Part shown: positions 20,879 through 32,107 of the stretch, piece after piece
Position numbering within the stretch: the stretch's first letter is position 1
Layout of the letters: every line of letters starts with the position of its first letter
NCBI GenBank assembly: GCA_014925825.1
Contig: JACGCK010000045.1
Location: 239,762 to 303,761, forward strand
DNA length: 64,000 nucleotides
Source of the DNA: Pholiota molesta
Lineage: Eukaryota > Basidiomycota > Agaricomycetes > Agaricales > Strophariaceae
Reading direction: 5' to 3'
Notes under the pieces: generated by a model
The model's input: the letters and a program-made list of their open reading frames with translations, nothing else
Database searches by the model: none
What the model was told of the DNA's origin: nothing
Program-made: the position numbers and the translations under genes

Positions 20879-23800
20879 GGCTCGCTAGTGGTGTTGTTGG
20901 ACGATACCGATACCGATACGGAAAAATATTAGCTAAGAAAAAAAATACGCACGTGACTGGACAGCCTTGCCTCCGTAGCCTGACACTTGTCTTCCAGTCT
21001 AAGTAGTCATTAATCATTCCTCGCGTACACGCCTCGCATACACGAATGGACAACGAACGCGACGAATTCGACGATATCTACGGCGGAGACGCGTTTTGGA
21101 ACTCGGCCGAGGCCCACGAGGCACTGGATCACTTCGAGAAGGCGGCGTACGGCAGCGAGCTGCATGCTTCGGAAAACAGGTGAGCATATTTATTTCGCCT
21201 AACCAGCAAGTCACTGAACCAACAATAATTTGCCAGTCAAGCTGTTTCAAATGAAACCACGTCTTTGCGCGTGCTGCAGCTGGAACCAACCAGCTCAACA
21301 ACCGGTGAGCTAACCCAATTCCATCACACCTTCCATATCTGATATCATGTTCCCATGATTTGTTTTAAGTAGTCTGCGAGCCGCCAACCGCGTGTGCAGC
21401 ATCACCGAACAATGCCGCGTTATCAGCGAGCGATGCCACATTATCGACCGAGGCGTTAAAGCGTGGGCGAGGGCGGCCCAAAGGAAGCAAAAGTAAACTC
21501 AACGACGACAACGACTCTTCATCCCAGCCCCCACGTCGCAAGCCAGGGCGGCCTCCTGGAACAGGCCCCAAGCAGCGAGCACAGGCCTTGGCATTCGCGG
21601 AGAATGGAGGGTTTCTTGCCCTTCCAGAAGCCAAGCGAGGCCCTGGACGACCCAAGAAACGAGTCAATTCCAGCGCAGCAGGCGGTATTTCTGTTGAGAT
21701 CGGTCGCTTTGTGAGTTTCCTATTCAATATCATGACTTGTCGCCTATCCTGACCATATCTACTTCTAGTTGGTTCCTGGCACACAGACCACGGCCTCTCC
21801 GACGCAGGGTGCATTGTCAATAGGCGCATCTAATGGCCATTTTGTAAGTTTATTAATCTATTCTAACACTTTATTAGTCTGAACTAACTATTGTCCCTAC
21901 AGAGTACTCGCGAAACACATAATAGGTCTTCGTTGCTACCTCCATGCGGCCCCATCTCGCCTGTTTCGGACCCCGTCATCCTGTTGGATGATTCGCAGAC
22001 ATACATGCCCAATCCCAGCGCTCCTCAGCAGCAATTCAACAGCTCACTGACATCGGAAACCCTCACTACCAGCACCACCAGCTCGCTTCCTACACCTATA
22101 ACCCCCCATAATGCCATTCCTCCAGCACCAGCAAATGAGATGTGTATTGTTCCAGGCGAAGACGCACAACACCCTATCGAACTTGAATGTAGCGATGACG
22201 ATGACGATAACGACGAATACGCTGGGCTTGTTGAGGATGGGGTTGGGGCAGAGAACGACAAGATCGGCCAGAATGACAAGGATTCAGATGACAAAGAAGA
22301 TCCTGCAGATCTTTCTGCTGATGAGAATGATGCAGGCCAGTCGGGTCGTCACATTCGTCGCCCTCTTCCTGCGTGGCTATTGTCCGAATTTCAGGCCAAG
22401 GTCAAGGAGTCAAATACCCGTGGGCAGGATGGCCTGCCGCCGCTCTATCGTGATCATCAAACATTTTGGTTCCCACAAAAATCCACCTTCTTTTTGCTAC
22501 AGCAATCCAATCCGACACCCCAGCTTCTTTACAACCCACGATTCTTTCTTTGGGATCCGATGGCCCTCTGCCCAGATGGCATTCGCTGCCTGAACTGCAA
22601 ATCCACGCTGCACCGACATGGACATCTGCGCTACCCTCGCCGGTGTGTCGATCAAGTCGACTCCTTTTGGCTCATCGGCTATCGCTACAAGTGTCCAGAA
22701 TGCCGTCACCCGAAATCTGGAAAGCACACTGTCACCTTTCGAAGCTATGACAGCCGAATTCTGACATTTCTCCCTCGCGCTCTCTTTCTGGAATTTCCAG
22801 CTTGTCTCAGCCATCGAAGCAGCCTATCAAACCGTGTCTTCTCGATGATGAGATCCTGTTTTCAAAATGGCATGGGGCCGAAGCAGTTTTCTGATGCTCT
22901 GCGTGTTCAACACCTTCAGCATCATGATACTTTACATTTGCAGTATTTACACTCACTTGTACCACGAAAAGACATGGCCAAATGGCAAGGGCGAAAGTTC
23001 GAGGCATTTTTATCTTATGATGACAACTCAGAGAAAGGACGCCACGGGTTTGTTCCTAGCATGGAATGGTTGCGAAATATGTATGATCAGTACATCGAAA
23101 AACATCGAAACGAGCTAAACCAGCATATGTCGATGTTATCAGCGGATATATGTGCCGTTGACCATAGCCATAAGGTGCAGTTAGGCATTTTTCTTCTTCA
23201 TAAATCGTTACTTATCCATCTTGCTAGGTTACGAAGCATCTTGCAAAAGTGAACGGTGTTCAAATTTTCACCGGGCTCCTCACTATTACGAACGAAAAGG
23301 GTGAAATCCGTGTCTGTAACCTTGTTGGAAGCAAATCACATGATTCGTTCCGTCACGCGCTTGACCAAATGCGCATCTCGTTGGACCTATATGGCCACAG
23401 CCTGCCGTCTGTCTTTTACACCGACAATATGGCAGATAAGCAATTCTTAGAAGGAGCCTTCCCTTCTCTTCGCGAGAATATTGTTCCTGTCGAGAAGTAC
23501 GCCCATCTCGAGCCTTTCATTATCCCTCCACAAATCCAAGTCCACGTGAAGACAACACCTTCCACCATTGATGACGATATGCGCAAGATTCTCGATGCCC
23601 TACCCTCTGATGGATCTACAGGCCAGATTATAGTCGGCTTTGATTCCGAATGGGATGTTGAGGCATCCGCCTATGGTGGTGTTATTTCACGTGGAACAAC
23701 TGCTGTGATTCAGATTGCATATGAAAACACGATCTACATTCTCCAGGTAAATAGAATCTCTATCGTTCTTGTTGTAAATATATGCTCATTGCTATGTTTT

Positions 23801-26577
23801 TTCTAGGTTGGAAGGCTCCTTGCTTCAAGAAAGCTTCCACACCACCTCAAGCTCCTTCTTCGCAACCCGAATATCCTGAAAGTCGGCCGTCTTGTCAATG
23901 CAGACCTTCAATATCTCCAAACGGCATGTGATGAGTCAGAGCCATTTGTTGGTGGATTAGACCTCGCAAAGCTCGCTAAGGAACGGAAGCTCATTCCGAC
24001 AGCCAAATGTAGCCTCTCCGATATCTGTGCAGCCGTTCTGGGCAAGCGTCTCGACAAGAATGTTCCTGAACGTCTCAGCAACCAGTGGGAAAACGACGAA
24101 TTAACGAAGGAGCAAATCGATTATGCTGCGCGAGATGCCTATGTCTCATTAATGTTGTATCATGCTATTTCTCGCATTCCTGCCCCTCAGCCACTTCCAT
24201 CACATCTCGAACCCGGCCTCCCTGTTCACATCTATCATGACGATAATACCCGCTTGATTGCTTATGGCCGGATCTCCCATGATTATGAGAGGAAAGAGTA
24301 CGATGGGATTCAGGTCTGGAATACAAGGACTATTGTTGAAGTTACCGAGGTTCTGGTGCCGGGTGCAACACTTGGACTGTACAAGAAAAAGTCGTTGAGC
24401 ATGTTTGGTCCTACACCTTTCAACCTCGTCGTCATTCGCAGTCACCTTAGGCTTTCCGAGTCGCCCACAACTGCACAGATTCCATCAGTTCATTCAAGTG
24501 AATCAAGTCATCTTGCAAGTACTTCTGCTACCCCTAATCCTATGCTCTGTGACGCGGCTTCAAGTTCTATCGATGACAATTTCGATGATCGAGATGATCT
24601 ATCGCCTATTGCTGATGTTATGTTCAGTGATACTCTAGACGCAACATCAACAACATCTAAGGCACATATTGCAGATCCTGTTAGCATTGAGGAGGGAAAC
24701 CGCATTCTCGAGCCTGTTCCTGATAAATGGCCAACTCCAATACGCAGCCGAGTCTTGAAGGATATCTTCCATATCTTCAAGATGTTCTATATTTCTCGGG
24801 CTCATGGGCTACGCTTTGAGTTTGCCCGGACCCTTCGTGATGCGATTTTTCTGGTGGATGAAGAAGACAAGCAGCGTATAAATGCTTGGGGAGCTCAGCA
24901 AGATCCTCCAGTCTCATTCGAAAGTCTCAAACAATCCTCTCCAAAATTCCTTTGGAAGCACTGTCGACGCATTGTTCCACCCCCCGAGCTTCTATACCCT
25001 GTTGTTGACCATGTTTTTCGTACATTTGGTCCTCTCAAGGATGCACAAACTGGTCAGCCTCTATTTGACACCAATAACTGGAAGGTTGCCAAGAACATTC
25101 TGGCATTAATTCGTGATGGCTACGTTTCCGATCCACCAGGTGTACCTCTTTACACTCAAATTGGTGTCAATAAGAAGGCTGGTGGGCTTCCTGTCTATCG
25201 CTGTTCACGTGGAACAAACCAAACTGAAGGTAGTGTGCATACACACCTTCGCCCACGTCTACCAACATCTGGTGCATCTGTACGCCATGTCAATGCATGT
25301 CTTCTTGATTTTATATTGCGTCATAATCTCCTTGTATGTTTTTTTTTCTATATTCGGATTCAATTAAAATTAAATTTTTATTAGGTTGGTACGTTCAACA
25401 GTACTGGTGAACGTTACCGTGGTCATTTCAATATTTGGATGACCAATGAGCTTCAAGAGCTCTATGTCTATCTTGAGGAAGTATTTGTGGATACTCCAAA
25501 AATAACTGGCTGGATTAATGGCAACTTGTACGTGCCAACTACAGAAGTTGCGGGGGTTCTTCCTATTCCTTCCCATGTCCGTGAAATGTCTGGAATGTTG
25601 GCATACGAGCCTTCACTTGACTCGCCACGTCAATCAGGTCAACAGCATCAGTTTCTTGCATCATTACAAGGTACTCGCAACGCTATTTTGCCTATCCATT
25701 CTCCACTTGAAAAAGAGCTATTTCGAAACCTCCTCAAAGAGCACAAAGCATTCAATTCATCAACCGCAGGACCTGACTGGAAACAAGCTATCAAGGTTTG
25801 GAACCGACATGCTAATGATACAAAAGGAATATTTTACAAGGTATGTGACTACATTATTGCTTGTTCCTCAAGCTAATTTCCCAATTCATCTAATATAGCT
25901 AATTGAGCATCTAACGATGTATTTTTCGGCCTGGAAGACAAATATCAACATCAAAGAATCACTTTCACTAAGCGCCAATGCTCGTCTTCCTCTACGTGAG
26001 GTTATTTCTAACCCTAAATGGACATCTGATATCCCGCCCATTCCTATTCGCCCACTCCAGCCAAATCAAGTTGAAACAGGATTTCTCTCGGAGTCAGTGC
26101 CGGAAAACACATCCCAAGCCAGCACCCCTATAGACCCAACTCTCGTCACAACTCGATTATCCTGTAAACGGGTTTCAACCACAATTGAAGACACTCGACC
26201 AAAAAAGAAAACAAGATCACATCGTCATTGCGGCAAATGCGGTATGGAAACATGCAATGGAAAGCAACAAGTGAGCCGGTGCCTGAATAGATGTCGCGAT
26301 TGCGGCCGCGTTGATTGTCAAGGCAGGGACACAAAGCGACCCAATGTCGCGTGTTATAATCTTTGATTTAGTTTGATAGATTGGTTTAATAATATATTTC
26401 TGTCAGCTAGATTACCATACTCACAATCTAATCATTGAATCCAATCTTCACAATATGTCAGCGGCTTGTACTACGAGCTTGTTTGGAAAGACTTGCTGCG
26501 TTCTCTGACTCACCGAGTATTTTATTTATTTATTATTTATTTATTTATTTTCATCCCAACAACACCCGTATCGAGCC
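20879..26577 (+). mobile_element. Inner DNA transposon, copy 2 (5.7 kb)
   Basis: Head-to-tail duplicate of the element at 15173, with inverted repeats at 20879-20900 and 26556-26577. The only difference I found is one T fewer in a T-run within the fourth intron (near 21862 against 16164), which changes the offset between copies from 5706 to 5705 bp. Such identity means a very recent duplication, ongoing homogenisation, or an assembly artefact. Confidence 0.85.
21046..26366 (+). CDS. Predicted DDE-like transposase with inserted 3'-5' exonuclease domain, copy 2
   Basis: Same exon structure as copy 1: 21046-21179, 21237-21304, 21370-21710, 21769-21843, 21903-23174, 23228-23746, 23807-25333, 25385-25840 and 25899-26366. 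The encoded protein appears identical to copy 1; the single base change found lies in an intron. The AT-hooks, the candidate D/D/E residues and the DEDDy set are all intact, so both copies could be active. The GC-rich 5' exons with AT-hooks contrast with the AT-richer introns. Confidence 0.72.
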
Positions 26578-26585
26578 CCAATTTT
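26578..26585 (+). repeat. Right target-site duplication of the inner element
   Basis: CCAATTTT directly follows the right inverted repeat ending at 26577 and equals 15165-15172. Confidence 0.8.
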
Positions 26586-26774
26586 CGGTAGAGCTCAAAT
26601 TTCTTCTTCAGAAATGGGAATTTTATCCAAATTTCGGCTCAGGCATCTAATTTTTCGGTAGAGTTCAAATTTTCGCTTTCTGGGCCTGCGGCGCCATTTT
26701 CGAGACAGTACACTCAAAATATAGCAGGTAAACTAATAGATAGGCTTAAAAACAGAGTATATGTTAAAGGAAAG

Positions 26775-27098
26775 AAGAATTTACAATAGACACTTGTGGA
26801 ATAGACTGTCCCTCGTCATCTGATTCTATGTTGATAGTCGCTTTTGTTCGTTTCCGGCAATTCTTCATTGCTTCAGCAATCTTCCGAAAACATTCGCGTC
26901 ATATTCCGATACTTTGAGATTTCCTCCAACTGCAAAAGGTGTTTTCTTCAAGACACATAGGAAGGACAAGGCGGGAACGATGTCGAAACAGTGGAGGAAG
27001 CGGCAGTGTTGAGTATGTTGGTAAGCGAGGGTATTTTTGTCGACATGCCATGACGGCCATGTAACGACTAGCATGCTTAGAATGAATCTAGCTGCCAC
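26775..27098 (-). pseudogene. Possible coding remnant in the right arm of the outer element
   Basis: The minus strand has an open frame (27098-26865) ending GGNLKVSEYDANVFGRLLKQ. A second frame continues below it with a basic patch and an acidic patch (MKNCRKRTKATINIESDDEG). Read together with one shift they look like the tail of a protein, perhaps the lost transposase of the outer element. The assignment is tentative and no domain is recognised. Confidence 0.25.
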
Positions 27099-27380
27099 GG
27101 TCCGTTGATTGAGTACGGGCTTGTAGTGTAATGTGGAAGTGCGACGTTATTTTCGGTCGTGCCCTGTTCGATTCTCGCCCAGGGCTAATTTTTATCCAAA
27201 CTTGGTGCTCATGCGATGGCCTTTCGGCCAAAATTTATCCAACTCATGTCTGTAGCATTTCCGTCCAAAAACTCAATTTCTATCCGAAATTTGTGAAATA
27301 GCCCTGTGGCTATCCCAAAAATTTTGTCAATTTTTATCCGATTTTGGGATCAGCTGGCTTGGTGAATTTTCAGGGGTCCT

Positions 27381-27388
27381 ACTGCCTT
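27381..27388 (+). repeat. Right target-site duplication of the outer transposon
   Basis: ACTGCCTT, identical to 15010-15017, directly after the GGGGTCCT terminus. Confidence 0.85.
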
Positions 27389-28878
27389 CCACAATACTTC
27401 TTGAACGTTCCGAAAACCACTAGTGCTTTGATTCACATCGCTCACTTCCTCCTCAGTTCCTACTAAATGAGCTTTGCTTTCGCACCCTTGATCGACCTCC
27501 CTACGCGTCCATGCACGTATATAATATATCCCTCCCCGTCATAGTCGCTGCACGTGAATACGTGCCCTATTCCGTACCTTGGAGGCTTGCTCAGATCTGG
27601 GATCGATTTTTTGCGGTGTTACCCCGTCGACGACCCTTCCCCTCTCTGAGCACACTCCTTGCGCCTCCCTTGCATCTATTAAATAATTTCTTTTTTCTGG
27701 AAGCAGGGGAGCGGGGTTCTGGGAAGAGTAGGTCCGCGTAGCCGCGTCTCTCTTTTCCGTGTCCTTCAATGGCCCGCGCTTGTTTATAACTCGATTGAAC
27801 AGTTCTGTATATCCATGCCGCTGCCGCCTACATTCTGTCGCCGTCGACATAGCTTGGAAGTTATATTTACAGCAGGCTGTGATAGTAGGTGATGGATTGG
27901 GGATCATGTATACAAGAGAGCGATCACCACGGCGAGTAGGTAGTGTGCACGAGGTGCGTCGGATGGAAGTGACCTGAATAAACGGCGTGGACTATTCAAA
28001 GCCTTTATCTTCTTGGCTACTTCAAGTTCATAGAACTATTAGCGGGGCATAAAGGACATCAGTGGCATTAAATTGCCACTCGGCCACACGGTCGTTCTCT
28101 AGTTCGTTATATATAGCGGCCTGGCGATCTTTCCCGGCAGTGGAAAGATTTCGCCATAAATGAAGGTGAGAACACGAAAGACATGTGCTTGTACATACAT
28201 GCACCGCATTTCAACTTACGTACCACCAAAACAAGACAGTCAGAGGGACCGCCTCTTGGGCTCAACCTGGGCCCAACGCACTGACCATTGAAAAATATAC
28301 ACAGCATGAGCAGTGCAGGAACTGCGCCCCACGAAGAACCTTATCTGCCCTTCGTTGATTCCTCCCCGGACCCCAGGGCTCTCGATTTTGTTTTCCAAAT
28401 TCCTGCAATGGCCATCATACGTTTAGGTCTGTCTTTCATTCTTTCCCGTCCGTCGAATACCCTTTGATCCTTTAATTTAGTTCATGTTGTCTCCTTGGAT
28501 GTTGTTTGTTCATCGCATGGCTCGCATCGTCAGACACTCCGAGCGTTCTGATAGTACGTTTATGAAGTTAGTTTACTTGCTTTTGCGCTCGGCTAACAGC
28601 GCTTCCTTAGATCTTCGGGGCTCAAACCGCGAGCTGCATCAGTATATACATAATTCGAGAGCCTCCCAATGTTATCCATCCCTGCTCCTTCGATCGACCG
28701 CGATCCGCTGCCAGTGCCTTCTATCCTTCGCCTCTCCGCGCATTGCTTCGAACCTATCACAAGTCTTCGTTATGTGAACTGACGGTTGTGAACTTATTTA
28801 CGCCAGTCCAAATAACCATCACGACCTACAGAATGAATCAATGCTTGATCAATTGCTGAAAAGCCGAATTCTCGAATC
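27389..28878. other. Gene-free interval
   Basis: Short open frames only. No recognisable protein, RNA gene or repeat was found between the transposon island and the first F-box gene. Confidence 0.45.
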
Positions 28879-30312
28879 TCATCCACTCCGCATTGCTTTC
28901 CCAAACTGTTCCTCAAATTCTGCAGAAATTTGGAAGACAACCTCGGACTCTCTTTTGGTGTTCTGCTCCATGGTCGATAGTGTGAAGTCCCTCCGGGGAG
29001 GGTCAGGCCCACGACGAGACTTCGCCGTGTCGCGTATCGTGATGGATCGAATGGGGCATGTCGGGTTCCGCAGATCCAGCCAACCGCCATCCGCGGCACA
29101 TACATTCCGCACAAAGCGCTCCACCGCCGCGTCCGCGTCCTCCGTGCTCATGCCGTCCGTGGCAGGGCGGTCGAGCTGCAGATGCGCCAGCTGCGGGGCG
29201 CGGTGCCAGACTGGCTCGACGTCGTGGATCGCCAAAAGGACCGCCGCGGTGTCGTCGGAATGCAATGCCAGGAAATTACCTCCCAACGCGAGCTTCGTGA
29301 TGGAGGGTGTGGCATTGAGCGCACCGTAGAGATTGGTGTAACCGCGATTGTTTGTCCACGATGGCCCCGGCGAGGATAGTGATAGAGTGCGTAAGGAGGG
29401 CATATGAAGGTCGGTGAACAGCCGGCGAAGTGGGTACGGAAAGCTGAGTGCGGGCCTGATGCGATTGACAGCGACGCACAGTGTGGTCAGGTGGGAAAGA
29501 TTACACCGAGGAGGAGTGGAGTAGTCACTGCTTAGGATAGTCATATCGAAGTGCCCCCATTGTAGATTTGGGACGGCACGGATGAAAAAGAACCAGAACT
29601 GAAGTGAGATGGAAACTTTGGACAGGGATATGTGAGTTAAAGTAGACCAATGTTTTGGAATGACAAAATTATCGGGGAGCGCGTCCATGTCATCACTTAT
29701 CGATAGGCGTCGTAGAGGCGACAGGCTATGAGCCGGTAGGAGGGCTTGGACGTGATAAAATGCCTTATACGTGTCTTCGCGCCATCCAAAATTCATTGCC
29801 AGATGCTGTAAATTCGGAAAGGCAACTGGATATCCAGCTTTGATCATGTCGTGAATCGGCTCCCAGTAAAATGGATGAAGGCTGAGAAATCGTGCTGAGG
29901 TTAGGTATTCAATGAGGAAATCCATCCTGACTCCCGCCAGCTTCTCGGTTGTCTCGCTGCGCAATTTAAAGTGCACGTCGAGGACAATGGACGGTGCGAT
30001 TGAGCCTTGGTTCTTTTTCCACCACTGAACAAATTCAATGTCGCTCTCAACGAAGTCGTACGTCCAAGATGCGGTGTCGGTGTCATAGTCCGCTGCAATG
30101 GTGAAACAACAGAATAAATCAGTCCAAAGCGTGGCGGCAGTCAGTGCGACTGTTCGCCAGAATGAACAGACATGACATAGCAGTATTGGTGCGATCCTAG
30201 TGTTTGGCTGTTGCCGGTGATCATGATTTCGTGGAGGACAATGGGTGAAGATTTCCAGTAAGACGTCGTAAGGAAGCTTGCTTATGGGGTTGAGGGTCGA
30301 TGACATTGTCAT
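28879..30312 (-). CDS. F-box/leucine-rich protein 1
   Basis: Intronless, 477 residues. The N-terminus has the F-box signature typical of agaricomycete expansions: NPISKLPYDVLLEIFTHC, then ILLCHVCSFWRTVAL and LWTDLF (about residues 8-70). It is followed by irregular leucine-rich strands such as LQHLAMNFG, LRRLSISDD and LTHISLSKVSI, and a conserved tail beginning WLDLRNPTCPIRSITI. F-box proteins bind Skp1 and present substrates to SCF ubiquitin ligases; the LRR-like part would choose the target. Substrate unknown. Start chosen at the first ATG; MSSTLNP two codons later is equally possible. Paralogs follow at 32108 and 34028. Confidence 0.88.
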   Translation of the reverse strand: MTMSSTLNPISKLPYDVLLEIFTHCPPRNHDHRQQPNTRIAPILLCHVCSFWRTVALTAATLWTDLFCCFTIAADYDTDTASWTYDFVESDIEFVQWWKKNQGSIAPSIVLDVHFKLRSETTEKLAGVRMDFLIEYLTSARFLSLHPFYWEPIHDMIKAGYPVAFPNLQHLAMNFGWREDTYKAFYHVQALLPAHSLSPLRRLSISDDMDALPDNFVIPKHWSTLTHISLSKVSISLQFWFFFIRAVPNLQWGHFDMTILSSDYSTPPRCNLSHLTTLCVAVNRIRPALSFPYPLRRLFTDLHMPSLRTLSLSSPGPSWTNNRGYTNLYGALNATPSITKLALGGNFLALHSDDTAAVLLAIHDVEPVWHRAPQLAHLQLDRPATDGMSTEDADAAVERFVRNVCAADGGWLDLRNPTCPIRSITIRDTAKSRRGPDPPRRDFTLSTMEQNTKRESEVVFQISAEFEEQFGKAMRSG

Positions 30313-32107
30313 AGTAGAATTCTAGCGCCTGGAGAAAGAGAAGAAGATAAGGGCAATAGATACAAAATAGATATGCCAATGTTGTTGTTTGCCAACAAGC
30401 GGAAATCCCCGGGGAGCGCCTTCGATTGCTATCAATCAACTATCAATAGAATAAAATTCCCCTAATACTGATGAAGCGGTGGTATCGCGATCGAGCAGTG
30501 TAGCGACAGTGTAGCCAGTATTTTCAAGGTCTTTTACTGTAGATACATCATAGACTATCGAAAATTACCACAAGTCCTTCGGCGTGAATGACAAGGACGA
30601 TGTCTTGACGGTAGGGCTAACATGCAAGCGGGCGTCGCACAACCGCCATGGACGTAAGTGGTAGTGGGCTATCTGAGGGTCGACGAAGCAGTTCGAAATG
30701 CCAGAGAAGGGCAGGACCAAAAGTTAAGTTCCCGGTCCCGGTCGACATCTCCGTGTGTGAAGTAGGTTACCATATCTTCCATCGCACATGGATTTAAAGC
30801 CCTACGCCAGATCTCTTATGCTACCTTGCTGACTTAGGCCATGGCAGACGACGGTGCAATGCCCCGTCGGTAGATAGAGGGTATATTATGTGTGGGCTAT
30901 CGGCTACGTCAGAGATGGCTGAGAAAGGGATAAGATATAAAAAAGGGAGGCAACATACCAAGGATGACGCCGGAACCTCAACGTTAAACCTATCGTTCCT
31001 TTGGCGGATCTACGCCCGCATGCTGTACCTTCATGAGATCGCGCGCACATACAGTACACCAAAGACATATAGACACAGGCGTGTCCAGAGACAGAACACA
31101 AATCGAATGGGGTAATGCTATGCTTTGGGAGTCAGTTTGGCTCTAGCTCGGCTCGGAAACGGAACACGGAACGTACTTGTGTCCAGCAAAGACGATGTAA
31201 ATGTCCTAGACGTAAAAGTAACGAGGGAGCTGATAGCTGATTTATGATCGACGGAAGATAAATGCGAACAAAATATGAAATCTGTAGGAGGCAGCATAAG
31301 AAGCGGAGGCAAGCGGAACTGTTTGAGCAACGTACCATCTGAACGACAAAGCTGGAATTGCACGGACGAAGGTATTGGATCGTTCACTACCAAATTGCCA
31401 GTGATAAGGACCACACACGAATCAAAAAATAATCCAGCCCATGAAGGTTGGTAACGATGGGTATCGACATCCAGGAAAGCTAAATTAAGAGCTTAAGTAA
31501 ATCGCTCAGTTCAAGAGAAAGAGACAGATGTACAAGTTCACCATCTCATTAGCGCTTAGGTTTGAATAAGTGCATAAATTCTCGAAGTTTGAGTCCCAGC
31601 GCTGCTAGGCAGCGCCCATCTTGCGCCTACGTGTCTCCATTTGCCATCGACGTGCAGCAAGCCGACACTCATGACTTGGTGTACACGAGTATTCAGGTCA
31701 AGTCTTAGGGCTTGGGGATGCAAAGGGGTGATGGTATCGACATCCTGAGATCCTGTAAGTTTCCCGGCGTCGGCGTCAAGGCATGAAAAGGAAGTTTTCG
31801 CGCACTTGCATTCATCATTCCAGTAGCGCCTGTTAAAAGGGATATCTTCAACCGACAAGCTTCAAGCAAGATCATGGATGGCTGTCGCGGGAGGCACATT
31901 CGTGTCCATTCATGATTCCAAGAGCGCTCCTTGACGCAAGTCCCTTCGGCGAGGAACAAGTTACAGGTCCCGGTTGGAAGTGGAGGTTGAAGGCAAGCTA
32001 GTGACAATGTGACAGTGTCAGGACTCTAAATGTGACCACCATCGTTTTCATCATCTAACAATCATCTCAAGTTATCTTCGGGAGTCCAAAAATCTTTTAC
32101 AACGACA
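30313..32107. other. Gene-free interval between divergent F-box genes
   Basis: Separates the divergently transcribed F-box genes at 28879 and 32108, so it must hold both promoters. Short open frames here have no recognisable product. Confidence 0.45.

Larger units (their letters stand above)
15018..27380. mobile_element. Outer DNA transposon with 20-bp inverted repeats, interrupted by two inner elements
   Basis: The left end starts AGGACCCCTGAAAATTCACC, and the right end (27361-27380) is its perfect reverse complement. An 8-bp duplication flanks both ends. Without the inner copies only about 0.95 kb remains: a 155-bp left arm and an 0.8-kb right arm. It is therefore a non-autonomous or gutted element. 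Subterminal direct repeats such as TTATCCGATTTTGG occur in both arms (15101-15114 and 27334-27347), as do other TTATCCAAA-type words, a common design of transposase binding regions. The superfamily cannot be fixed without a transposase; an hAT-like or other 8-bp-duplication type is inferred. Confidence 0.85.

Noticed and set aside
15173..26577. Reading the two identical inner elements as long terminal repeats of a retroelement
   Set aside because: Each unit contains a complete multi-exon gene and its own inverted termini. There is no reverse transcriptase, primer-binding site or polypurine tract.
27120..27200. Possible tRNA T-arm (GTTCGATTCTC)
   Set aside because: Stem does not pair, and it lies in the arm of the outer transposon.
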